A DNA stretch of 35,523 nucleotides from Mammaliicoccus lentus. GTDB lineage: Bacteria > Bacillota > Bacilli > Staphylococcales > Staphylococcaceae. Below, piece by piece: positions 1 to 7,502 of the stretch; within the stretch, counting starts at the first letter, position 1, and each line of letters begins with the position of its first letter. The stretch spans positions 1 through 35,523 of the forward strand of contig NZ_PPRS01000023.1 in NCBI RefSeq assembly GCF_002902755.1. Direction: 5' to 3'. The position numbers and the translations under genes are program-made. Under the pieces are notes generated by a model. That model saw only the letters and a program-made list of their open reading frames with translations. It was not told the DNA's origin and ran no database searches.

Positions 1-8
1 ATTACATT

Positions 9-48
9 AAAAATGGCCAAATCCATAGCTTAGCTATGAATTCGACCA
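9..48 (-). terminator. Minus-strand intrinsic terminator without an obvious parent gene
   Basis: Two 16-base arms (14-29 and 33-48) flank a 3-base loop. In minus-strand RNA every position pairs if G-U wobbles are allowed, while in plus-strand RNA three C/A mismatches appear. On the minus strand the stem is followed at once by five T residues (13-9). This is the layout of a Rho-independent terminator for transcription running leftward. The nearest gene to the right is on the plus strand, so what it terminates is unclear. Confidence 0.6.
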
Positions 49-211
49 AAAAGACATTTTTATTATTTAGTTGTCTACTTGACAGGGTTCACTTCAATAA
101 ATTTAATGGGGTGGCTTTTTTAGTATTAAAAATAAAAGGAATTTTTAGTTAATCTAATTTATGTGCAATTAATCACAAACTATATTTAATTTAAACTATA
201 AAAATTTATGT

Positions 212-225
212 TGTAAGCGTTTCCT
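212..225. promoter_or_regulatory. Candidate cre (CcpA) site
   Basis: The sequence TGTAAGCGTTTCCT fits the catabolite-responsive element core, with two mismatches in its right half. It lies about 85 bases before the MFS transporter start, where CcpA repression of an organic-acid importer would make sense. It is seen by motif only. Confidence 0.45.
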
Positions 226-310
226 TATTATGCTATATTCAATTTATTAAATAAGTCATCATATGACCGCATGAATTTATGGATAAATTAATTATGAAAG
301 TTGGATAAAT

Positions 311-1579
311 ATGAAGGAAAAAAGAACTAATATTAGATGGTTTTTTGCAATTGCATTTTTCATTATCGGTATAATCGCATATATGGACCGTTCAAATATT
401 TCTATAATTGCAGGACCAATGATGGAAGATTTAAATATGAACAAGACGCAATTTGGTTTATTAGCGTCATTCTTCTCATTAGGTTACGCTTTAATGCAAG
501 TACCTTCAGGGGTTTTAGCGGAGAAATTTGGTCCTAAGAAAATGTTAACAATTGCACTACTTTGGTGGAGTGCTTTCACAATTTTAACAGGTATTATTAA
601 GAATCACGGATTATTATATCTTGTACGTTTCTTATTCGGTGTCGGTGAAGCGCCAATGTACCCTTCTAACGCAGTATTTAACAGTTATTGGTTTAATAAA
701 AATGAAAAAGGTAGAGCATCTTCTGCATTATTAGCAGGGTCGTATTTCGGACCTGTTATTGCACCAATAGTGACAATTGCTATTATGAACGCTTTTGGCT
801 GGCAAGCAGTGTTTTATATATTCGGTCTAGTTGGTATCGTAATTGCTATACTTTGGGCAATTATTGCGAAAGACTTACCTGAACAACATAAAATGGTTAA
901 CGAAGCTGAACAAAGATATATTATGGAAACGCGTGATGTAGTAGAAACTGATAAGACTACTGCTCCATGGAAAGTATTTTTCAGTAGATTCAGTTTTTAC
1001 GCAATTGCAGCACAATACTTTGTTGTACAGTTTGTTATCACGTTATTCTTAATTTGGTTACCTACATACATACACGAAACACATCATGTAGAATTTAATA
1101 AAATGGGATTCATTGCAGGTGCACCTTGGTTAGCAATGTTTATATTGATTATGCTAGGTGGTACTATTTCAGATAAAATTTTATCAAGCGGTAAATCTAA
1201 ATTTATGGCACGTGGCGTAATCGCAATATCTGGATTTGTTGTATTCTGTATCTCACTTTACTTTGCATTATCGACAGATAGTTTAGCTATGAACATATTC
1301 TGGTTATCACTTTGTTTAGGTGGTGTAGGTTTATCAATGGGTATGAGTTGGGCTACAGCTACTGATTTAGGTCGTAACTTTGCAGGTACAGTTTCAGGTT
1401 GGATGAACTTGTGGGGTAACATCGGTGCATTACTCAGTCCATTATTAGCAGGTTTCCTAGCTGATAGAATTGGTTGGACAATGACATTACAATTAATGAT
1501 GGTACCAGTAGTATTTGCAATCATTATGTGGTTCTTTATTAAACCAGATAATCCTTTAGTAAAAGATTCTAACGTTTAA
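311..1579 (+). CDS. MFS transporter, anion:cation symporter family (glucarate/galactonate/hexuronate type)
   Basis: A 422-residue, 12-segment major facilitator protein. Segment 1 carries YMDRSNIS, the family hallmark of ExuT, GudP and DgoT. The loop after segment 2 has the GxLaekfGpKk form, and GVGEAPMYPSN follows segment 4. A charged central loop (DLPEQH to TTAPWK, about 188-222) joins the two halves. By family it would import a sugar acid or similar organic anion with protons. The exact substrate cannot be read from the sequence. The ATG at 311 has only a weak ribosome site. A candidate cre site lies upstream and two hairpins follow, so it is probably a single-gene unit under catabolite control. 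No sugar-acid catabolic genes are adjacent. Confidence 0.85.
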   Translation: MKEKRTNIRWFFAIAFFIIGIIAYMDRSNISIIAGPMMEDLNMNKTQFGLLASFFSLGYALMQVPSGVLAEKFGPKKMLTIALLWWSAFTILTGIIKNHGLLYLVRFLFGVGEAPMYPSNAVFNSYWFNKNEKGRASSALLAGSYFGPVIAPIVTIAIMNAFGWQAVFYIFGLVGIVIAILWAIIAKDLPEQHKMVNEAEQRYIMETRDVVETDKTTAPWKVFFSRFSFYAIAAQYFVVQFVITLFLIWLPTYIHETHHVEFNKMGFIAGAPWLAMFILIMLGGTISDKILSSGKSKFMARGVIAISGFVVFCISLYFALSTDSLAMNIFWLSLCLGGVGLSMGMSWATATDLGRNFAGTVSGWMNLWGNIGALLSPLLAGFLADRIGWTMTLQLMMVPVVFAIIMWFFIKPDNPLVKDSNV

Positions 1580-1604
1580 GTTTAGTTTAATGATTTATAA
1601 AGGT

Positions 1605-1680
1605 GATCTTGGGATGAAAACCCCAAGATCAAAATAAAGCTCCTAATCCTAGTATATTTAACTAATGGATTAGGAGTTTT
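1605..1680 (+). terminator. Two hairpins after the MFS gene; the second is an intrinsic terminator
   Basis: First hairpin: 9-bp perfect stem 1605-1613 with 1622-1630, with no T run. Second: 10-bp stem CTCCTAATCC (1640-1649) with GGATTAGGAG (1667-1676), followed by five T. The second stem is nearly repeated after the permease at 11955-12000. Confidence 0.75.
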
Positions 1681-1714
1681 TAATTATATATGCAATTTCA
1701 AACTAGTATAAAAG

Positions 1715-1730
1715 TTTAGGTACACCTAAC
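1715..1730. promoter_or_regulatory. MntR/DtxR-type operator upstream of the mntH remnant
   Basis: TTTAGGTACACCTAAC is an almost perfect palindrome of the TTAGGT-ACCTAA form. DtxR/MntR-family metalloregulators recognise sites of this kind in front of manganese importers in staphylococci. It sits about 60 bases before the mntH-derived start codon, so the control region survives although the gene does not. Confidence 0.65.
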
Positions 1731-1787
1731 AAAAATATTTATAAAACAAGTTAATAGGTTTATCCTCTTCATATAGAGGTGTTAGAT

Positions 1788-2336
1788 ATGGGCAGAAGTT
1801 TAGAAGAAATTAATAGTACAGTGTCCTTTGACTCTGAGGCAAATGCTTTTAGAAAATTTCTCATGTATTTAGGACCCGGCTTACTAGTAGCAGTCGGATA
1901 CATGGATCCAGGTAACTGGATTACATCTATGGCTGGCGGGGCACAATTTGGATATATATTATTATTTATTATTTTATTATCAAGTTTAGCAGCGATGTTA
2001 TTACAAAGTATGAGTGCTCGTTTAGGCGTTGCGAGTGGTATGGATTTAGCACAAGTTACAAAGTATATGTCGAATAAACCACTTGGTATTTTTTCATGGG
2101 TGTTAGCAGAATTAGCTATTATGGCAACAGATATCGCCGAAGTAATCGGTACATTCTTTAACGAAGCACCAAATTTAAATCCAAATAGAAGATTAATTAA
2201 AGGTGTCATTTGTGGTATTCGTGTTGAAGATATAGAAGAACCAATCATGCAAGAGATTAGATACTTAGATAAGCTTATAGATGAACTAGCAAAAGGAAAA
2301 AAGAAAGAGAATATATATAGAAAAGAAAAACAATAA
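1788..2336 (+). pseudogene. mntH: Truncated mntH (Nramp Mn2+/divalent metal importer) joined to an unrelated tail
   Basis: From the ATG at 1788 (AGAGGTG ribosome site at 1775-1781) the product is 182 residues. The first 121 or so are the N-terminus of an Nramp proton-coupled manganese importer: the segment-1 metal-binding motif DPGNW, segments 2 and 3, and DIAEVIGT of segment 4. At about base 2150 the similarity stops abruptly. The last 60 or so residues ([10 protein letters not shown] onward, ending in a lysine-rich EKQ) are hydrophilic and do not resemble Nramp. I do not recognise their source; they look like the C-terminus of another gene. A functional Nramp has about 11 segments and over 400 residues, so transport is lost. 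The reading frame stays open through the junction and a terminator follows, so a chimeric protein could still be made. Confidence 0.8.
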
Positions 2337-2349
2337 CATTATAACGTAT

Positions 2350-2385
2350 AAAAAGTCTTGTTCTGATTTAAGAACAAGACTTTTT
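2350..2385. terminator. Bidirectional terminator between mntH remnant and EamA gene
   Basis: A 15-bp perfect stem has arms starting AAAAAGTCTTG and ending CAAGACTTTTT around the loop GATTTA. T runs on both strands serve the two convergent genes. Confidence 0.85.
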
Positions 2386-2404
2386 ATTATGAAATTTAAA
2401 TATT

Positions 2405-3259
2405 TTAGCCGCTTTTAACTTGTTGAGAAATAATCAATGATAATAAAACAACTGCGCTACCAATTATAATGTTAAGCGTTAAATGCTCATGTAATATTAA
2501 AACGCCTAATAATACTCCAACGACAGGTACAATATAATTTGATAACGAAGCAAACACAGCATCGTATTGTCTAACGAGAATGTTATAAATAACATAAGCT
2601 AAAGCAGAATGGACTAAACCAAGTATGATCAAGGAAGACCACTGTAAAGAATCAAAGTGTAAAGTAAATGTATTAGAAGAAAATATAGTAATTGGTATTA
2701 AAATAATGGTCGCAATCGATAAAACGTTTCTCATATGATGGATTGGAACGTCATCTTGTAAATTTTGCATAAGAACTAAAGATATAGCAAAACTTAATGA
2801 AGCAATTAATAATAGACCTAGTGAAACATATTCTGCTAAACCTAATTTTTCAGGATTCCAAGAAAGTATTACAATACCAAAAATACCTAATATTAAAGCG
2901 AAAATCTCAACTAAATTAAATTTACGTTGTCTAATTAAAATTAAAATAAACAATGTGAACACAGGTGTTAATGCAATAATAATAGAAGCCATACCACTAG
3001 AAATATAACGCTGACCTTGCACAATAAATATAAATGGAATAACAACTTCAAAAATAGCAATTAATATGTAAAGACTCCATTGTTTTTTATAGGGCGTCTT
3101 GCGCATGAATAATGTCATTATAAATAAAAATAAAGTAGCAAGTAATGCTTTATAAAAAGAAATCGTAATAGCAGAAGCATCATGTGTAATCAGAGCAATG
3201 AATAAAAATTGAGAACCCCAAATTAAACTTAAAGTAAATAATAAAGTGTACTTTCTCAT
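2405..3259 (-). CDS. EamA/DMT-family membrane transporter
   Basis: A 284-residue integral membrane protein with ten predicted hydrophobic segments arranged as two five-segment EamA repeats (about 5-130 and 145-280). The drug/metabolite transporter hallmarks are present: IWGSQFLFI in segment 1 and SGMASIIIALTPVFT before segment 4, with a similar motif in the second half (SLSNYIVPVVGVLLG). Members usually export amino acids or other small metabolites; the substrate is not evident. The start is well placed behind an AAGGAGG ribosome site. It is monocistronic and convergent with the mntH remnant. Confidence 0.85.
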   Translation of the reverse strand: MRKYTLLFTLSLIWGSQFLFIALITHDASAITISFYKALLATLFLFIMTLFMRKTPYKKQWSLYILIAIFEVVIPFIFIVQGQRYISSGMASIIIALTPVFTLFILILIRQRKFNLVEIFALILGIFGIVILSWNPEKLGLAEYVSLGLLLIASLSFAISLVLMQNLQDDVPIHHMRNVLSIATIILIPITIFSSNTFTLHFDSLQWSSLIILGLVHSALAYVIYNILVRQYDAVFASLSNYIVPVVGVLLGVLILHEHLTLNIIIGSAVVLLSLIISQQVKSG

Positions 3260-3467
3260 AATTAACCTCCTTACTTAAAAGTTATACTAAAATTAAACTC
3301 CAATTATGATGTTACAGAAGAAATATAAGAATTTAAACAAAGTGAATTTAGTTTTTATATAATTAACGAACTTCATACTTAATCCAACCTTAACACAATT
3401 GCCTCTCATCACTGATTGTTATAAAATAAAATATATTTTACAATTTTTAACATAAGGAGTGTTGAGG

Positions 3468-4187
3468 TTGATTGCTGCGAATAACATTATTGATAAGATG
3501 AAAAATCAAAAGATTAATTACGATAGAGTAATGAGAAAAATGATAAGTGATTGGGAGCGTCAAGAGGAAAGACCTAGTATTTTAATTCATAGTTGTTGTG
3601 CACCTTGTAGTACTTATACGTTAGAGTTGTTAACGGAATATGCTGATGTTGCGATTTATTTTGCGAATCCTAATATTCATCCTAAAGCTGAGTATCAAAG
3701 AAGAGCTAAGGTTCAAGAAGATTTTGTTACAGCTTTTAATGAGAAAATGAATACGAATGTCAAATATATAGAGGCGCCATATGAGCCACATAAATTTATG
3801 AAAATGGTAAAGGATAAAGAACTTGCTGATGAGAATGAAGGTGGTCTAAGGTGTACTGCTTGTTTTGAAATGCGTCTAGAACTTGTTGCTGAAGCGGCTG
3901 TAAACTTAGGCTATGACTATTTTGCGAGTGCTTTAACACTGTCACCTAAGAAGAACGCTCAATTGATTAATGAATTAGGTATGGAAGTACAAAGTATTTA
4001 TAATGTTCATTATTTACCGAGTGATTTTAAGAAGAATAAAGGATATGAAAGATAAATTACGATGTGTAAGGAATATGATATTTTTAGACAATGCTATTGT
4101 GGTTGTGTATTTGCGGCTATGCAACAAGGTATTGATTTTAAAGAAGTGAATAAAAGTGCTAAAGCATTTTTAAAGTCATGTGAATAA
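3468..4187 (+). pseudogene. queH: queH, epoxyqueuosine reductase (DUF208), interrupted by an in-frame stop
   Basis: QueH reduces epoxyqueuosine to queuosine at position 34 of tRNAs, using an Fe-S cluster. The TTG at 3468 lies 8 bases after AAGGAG. The reading gives HSCCAPCS (about 44-51), FANPNIHP and RCTACFEMRL, all family hallmarks. It then meets TAA at 4053-4055 straight after KKNKGYER. Without any frameshift the same frame continues for 43 codons, with the conserved CYCGCVFAAMQQG segment, and ends at a second stop (4185-4187). The intact gene would give about 239 residues. One base change (for example TCA to TAA) explains the break. The truncated form lacks the last cysteine cluster and is probably inactive unless the stop is read through. 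Confidence 0.8.
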
Positions 4188-4256
4188 ATTGAAATTTGCA
4201 AAAAATATAAAAAGAATGTATGTTGGTGTTACGAACTAATTAAATATACGAAGAAA

Positions 4257-4348
4257 CCACTGGAAGTGCCTTATTTTTAGGCTGAGATTAAAGATTAACT
4301 TTAAAATTCCTTGAACCTGATCTAGATGATACTAGCGTAGGAAAGTGG
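4257..4348 (+). promoter_or_regulatory. TPP riboswitch (THI element)
   Basis: The conserved parts occur in order: an outer P1 helix pairing CCAC near 4257 with GTGG at 4345-4348, GGAAGTGCC, GCTGAGA (4281-4287), CCTTGAACCTGA (4309-4320) and GATGATACTAGCG before the closing strand. It directly precedes a terminator and tenA, so binding of thiamin pyrophosphate should end transcription early. Confidence 0.95.
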
Positions 4349-4373
4349 CGTAACTTTATCTGTATGTGAGTAC

Positions 4374-4407
4374 ACGCTATTTTCTAATGGAAAATAGCGT
4401 TTTTTTT
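4374..4407 (+). terminator. Riboswitch-controlled terminator before tenA
   Basis: An 11-bp perfect stem (ACGCTATTTTC at 4374-4384 with its complement at 4390-4400) is followed by T residues and then the AAGGAGG ribosome site of tenA. This is the expression platform of the TPP riboswitch. Confidence 0.9.
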
Positions 4408-4430
4408 ATATTCTTAAGGAGGAAAATATC

Positions 4431-5108
4431 ATGAAATTTACAGAAAGATTATTTGAGCGTGTCGAACCAATTTGGGCATCTTATTTAGAACATCCATTTA
4501 TTGAAAAGTTAGGTAAAGGTACGTTGGAACAAGAAAAGTTTAAACATTGGTTAAGGCAAGATTATATTTACTTAATTGAGTATACGAGATTATTTTTAAT
4601 AGGAGCATCTAAATCTACAGACTTAAATATGATGACAACGTACGCAGATTTGGCAAATGGAACGTTGCATACCGAAATGGATTTACACCGCGGATATGCT
4701 AAGCAATTCGACATTTCTGAAGAGGAGCTACAAGAAACAGAACCAGCAGAAACTACTGTAGCATATACAAGCTATATGCTGAATTTAGCTCAACAAGGTG
4801 GAATTGAAAATGTGATTGCAGCTATTTTAACTTGTACATGGAGCTATAATTATATTGGTTTGAAACTAGCAAATATTGAAGGAGCAACAGATCATCCACT
4901 TTACGGAGAATGGGTGAAAATGTATTCATCTGACGAATTTACTTTATTTAAAGAAGATTGTATTGAATTAATGGATAAAGTAGCTGAAGGTAAGACTGAA
5001 GAAGAATTAGCGCGATTAGAAAATATAGTCGTAAAGACGAGCTACTATGAATATATGTTCTGGGAGATGGCTGAGAATTTAGAAACGTGGTCAGTGCCAG
5101 TAAAATAA
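4431..5108 (+). CDS. tenA: TenA aminopyrimidine aminohydrolase (thiaminase II)
   Basis: A 225-residue cytoplasmic helical enzyme of the TenA/THI-4 family. It hydrolyses 4-amino-5-aminomethyl-2-methylpyrimidine, a thiamin breakdown product, to HMP for re-use in thiamin synthesis. It can also cleave thiamin. Cys135 (LTCTWSYNY) and Asp44 (RQDYIYL) fall at the same numbers as the catalytic residues of Bacillus subtilis TenA, and Tyr112 and a glutamate in YYEYMFWE near 207 also fit. An AAGGAGG ribosome site precedes the ATG. Unlike many staphylococcal tenA loci, no thiM, thiD or thiE follows. The next gene is an M20 amidohydrolase 20 bases away, which implies a dedicated salvage operon. Confidence 0.93.
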   Translation: MKFTERLFERVEPIWASYLEHPFIEKLGKGTLEQEKFKHWLRQDYIYLIEYTRLFLIGASKSTDLNMMTTYADLANGTLHTEMDLHRGYAKQFDISEEELQETEPAETTVAYTSYMLNLAQQGGIENVIAAILTCTWSYNYIGLKLANIEGATDHPLYGEWVKMYSSDEFTLFKEDCIELMDKVAEGKTEEELARLENIVVKTSYYEYMFWEMAENLETWSVPVK

Positions 5109-5128
5109 ACTAAAGGCAGGTAGTAGAA

Positions 5129-6364
5129 ATGAACCAAAGACATTTTGATTTAATCGATATGCTCATCAAGTTTAATACTGAAAGTCCTCCTGCTCGCAAC
5201 ACTGATCCATTACAAGATGACATTGAAGATTTACTTAAAGAACTTAATTTTGAAATAGAACGCATACCATTATATGAAAATGATAGTGTCATTAATGCGG
5301 TGTTGAGAGGAACGGACAAAGATGCACCTAAATTGATTTTAAATGGTCATGTAGATGTAGCAGAAGTTGGAGATACTTCAGAATGGTTGCATCCTCCATT
5401 TCAGTTAACGAAAGCAGATGAATATTTATATGGTCGTGGTGTAAGCGACATGAAAGGTGGATTTGGAACGTTATTATATGTGATTGAAAAACTTTGTAAA
5501 GAAGATATTCAACCGAAAGGCGATATTATCATTCAATCTGTAGTAGGTGAAGAAGTAGGAGAAGCAGGTACAAAGAATGCTTGCGAACAAATTGAAGCAG
5601 CCGATTTAGCTATAGTATTAGATACTAGTAATCAAATAGCACAAGGTCAAGGTGGCGTAATAACTGGATGGATAACTGTACAAAGTAAAGAAACCATACA
5701 TGATGGTGCTAGACAACAGATGATACATTCTGGTGGAGGATTATTTGGAGCAAGTGCAATAGAAAAAATGAGCAAAATAATACAAGCATTGCAAGAATTA
5801 GAACAACATTGGTCTGTTATGAAACAATATCCAAATATGCCAAGTGGAACAACAACAATTAACCCAGCCGTTATTGAAGGAGGGCGTCACCCTGCATTTA
5901 TAGCAGACCAATGTCGATTATGGATTACGGTGCATTATTTACCGAATGAAAATTACCAAGAAGTTGTTGAAGAAATCGAATCATATTTAAATAAAGTAGC
6001 AGAAGCGGACATTTGGTTGAGAGATAACCCGTTACAATTTGAATGGGGCGGATCTTCCATGATCGAAGACAAAGGTGAGATTTTTCCTAGTTTCACGTTA
6101 CCGACAGAACACCCAGGACTCAAAATGTTAGCAAAAGCACATGAGAAAGTTATGGAAAGTCAGCTACAACAGGGAATCAGTACGACCGTGACAGACGGAG
6201 GATGGTTGAATTATTTTGACATTCCAACAATATTGTATGGACCTGGAGAGCTAAAAGAAGCACACTCAGTAAACGAAAAGATAAAAATAAAAGACTTAGA
6301 AAACTTTAGCGACGTATTATACCAATTTTTAAAAGAATGGTATTCAAACCCTGAAAAATTATAA
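5129..6364 (+). CDS. M20 amidohydrolase, likely formylaminopyrimidine deformylase (YlmB-like)
   Basis: A 411-residue ArgE/DapE-type metallohydrolase. The two-metal ligand set is visible: His74 and the following Asp76 in NGHVDV, Asp107 in GRGVSDMKGG, Glu141-Glu142 in GEEVGEAGT, Asp165 in LDTSN, and a C-terminal His near 379 in EAHSVNE. The middle segment (HSGGGLFGASAIEKM, TTTINPAVIEGGRH) matches my recollection of B. subtilis YlmB. YlmB removes the formyl group from N-formyl-4-amino-5-aminomethyl-2-methylpyrimidine, giving the substrate of TenA. Its position 20 bases behind tenA under a TPP riboswitch supports this over acetylornithine deacetylase. The specificity is inferred from context and recalled similarity. 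Confidence 0.8.
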   Translation: MNQRHFDLIDMLIKFNTESPPARNTDPLQDDIEDLLKELNFEIERIPLYENDSVINAVLRGTDKDAPKLILNGHVDVAEVGDTSEWLHPPFQLTKADEYLYGRGVSDMKGGFGTLLYVIEKLCKEDIQPKGDIIIQSVVGEEVGEAGTKNACEQIEAADLAIVLDTSNQIAQGQGGVITGWITVQSKETIHDGARQQMIHSGGGLFGASAIEKMSKIIQALQELEQHWSVMKQYPNMPSGTTTINPAVIEGGRHPAFIADQCRLWITVHYLPNENYQEVVEEIESYLNKVAEADIWLRDNPLQFEWGGSSMIEDKGEIFPSFTLPTEHPGLKMLAKAHEKVMESQLQQGISTTVTDGGWLNYFDIPTILYGPGELKEAHSVNEKIKIKDLENFSDVLYQFLKEWYSNPEKL

Positions 6365-6392
6365 AAGTGAAATAAACTAGAAGAGAGTGGGT

Positions 6393-6471
6393 GCTCTAAC
6401 GTGCAAGAAATAAAAGACTAGCCCGTTACATATTCTAACTAGCTAGTGACTATAAACAAGCACGTTAGCTC
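6393..6471. repeat. Long intergenic hairpin element
   Basis: The outer arms GCTCTAACGTGC (6393-6404) and GCACGTTAGCTC (6460-6471) pair except at one central step. An inner stem, ACTAGC (6417-6422) with GCTAGT (6442-6447), lies inside. No ORF is seen. It is the first of several structured elements between two convergent genes and could be an RNA or a dispersed repeat. Confidence 0.45.
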
Positions 6472-6488
6472 TATATATTTCACCTTGA

Positions 6489-6584
6489 ACGATTTTGCAA
6501 AGTGCTGACGATCGGAGGAATAGTATGAGTGAGAGACTACTGGGTCGAGCAACACCTTAAGCTTACATGCACTTTCAAAATCGT
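6489..6584 (+). repeat. Dispersed intergenic repeat, copy 1
   Basis: An inverted repeat (6489-6505 with 6569-6584, one bulged C) encloses a core at 6492-6550. That core matches 50 of 59 bases of 32743-32801 in opposite orientation. The conserved blocks are AAGTGCTGACG, GGAATAGTATG and GTGAGAGACTAC. No ORF is seen. Confidence 0.75.
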
Positions 6585-6592
6585 ATATACAT

Positions 6593-6644
6593 AAAAAGTC
6601 TACTAATCCATTAAATTATAATTAACGGACTAGTAGACTTTTTT
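6593..6644. terminator. Bidirectional terminator between convergent genes
   Basis: The stem AAAAAGTCTACTAATCC pairs with GGACTAGTAGACTTTTTT with one mismatch, with T runs on both strands. It serves the tenA operon and the PAP2 gene. The stem resembles those at 1640-1676 and 11955-12000. Confidence 0.85.
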
Positions 6645-6663
6645 AGAGCTATGGGTTTATACA

Positions 6664-7296
6664 CTAGCTTTGTTGTTGGTTGTTTTGAATTTTACTATTG
6701 CTCTTATTTTCTTCCAATAAACGTTTATCTTTAATTTTATTTTGCATGTTAACTATGATTATATAAATTGAATGGACAATGATTAAACTTGCGAATGTGT
6801 CTGAGAAGAAATGAGCGTTTAAATACATTCTTGAACACATCATAGAAACAATTAATATACCAAATATCCATTTTACAATTGCTTTATCGTAGAAGCATGT
6901 AGCAATAAAGATAGCTACGAATAAAGTTAATGTATGTAAACTAGGAAAGCTAAAGCCATCTATAAATTCTGAAGGTCTTGGCCTTTGGATAATATATTTT
7001 AAGGCTGTGCCAACTACAAGTGATGTTATAGCAAATATGGTATAGGTTGAAAATACTGTTCGTTTATAAAAATAAATGCCAATCAACATTATTGCTATCA
7101 TAATAACAACATGAGAAGGTGAAAATAAAAAAGAAATAACAGTTAGATAAGTGTTTAATCTAAATATCGTTGCTGTTGATTCAATAAAATCGTGAACAGC
7201 ATAATCAAGAGGATATATGTATCGTGTTAGTACACTAGCAAGTAATATAATGAAAATAATAGAGTAAGATATGATTAACTTTGTATCCTTCTTCAA
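6664..7296 (-). CDS. PAP2-family membrane phosphatase
   Basis: A 210-residue protein with about six membrane segments. The three acid-phosphatase motifs are present: KYIIQRPRP (K-x6-RP), SFPSLH (usual form PSGH, here Leu for Gly) and SRMYLNAHFFSD (SR-x5-H-x3-D). By family it dephosphorylates phosphatidic acid, phosphatidylglycerophosphate or undecaprenyl pyrophosphate at the outer membrane face. The lipid cannot be decided here. The start is a TTG about 11 bases after AAGGAG; an ATG between them is out of frame. The last 25 residues are hydrophilic and rich in Asn, Gln and Lys. Confidence 0.85.
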   Translation of the reverse strand: MKKDTKLIISYSIIFIILLASVLTRYIYPLDYAVHDFIESTATIFRLNTYLTVISFLFSPSHVVIMIAIMLIGIYFYKRTVFSTYTIFAITSLVVGTALKYIIQRPRPSEFIDGFSFPSLHTLTLFVAIFIATCFYDKAIVKWIFGILIVSMMCSRMYLNAHFFSDTFASLIIVHSIYIIIVNMQNKIKDKRLLEENKSNSKIQNNQQQS

Positions 7297-7502
7297 GATG
7301 CATAAAGCTCCTTCTGTGTATTTTGTACATTAATACTATTTTAAATGAGATAGACATTTAGCACAATACAACTTTAGGACGACCTAATAATCTAGTCTCT
7401 TTAGATACTAATTAGCATTGCACATGACGACCTAGATTTGTCTTAAACAAAAAGGGTAGTTAATAATATATGATGATAAATTTAAGAAAGTGAGGCATTT
7501 TC

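Noticed and set aside
72-96. Possible end of an IS3-type element (TGTCTACTTGACAGGG...)
   Set aside because: It resembles some insertion-sequence ends, but no partner end, no transposase and no target duplication is visible; the minus-strand frame there is only about 20 codons.
1605-1630. Perfect 9-bp hairpin as a terminator
   Set aside because: No T run follows on either strand; the next hairpin at 1640-1680 does the job.
1769-2248. Long minus-strand ORF over the mntH remnant
   Set aside because: It is the complement of a gene with recognisable Nramp sequence and has no ribosome site or familiar motif.
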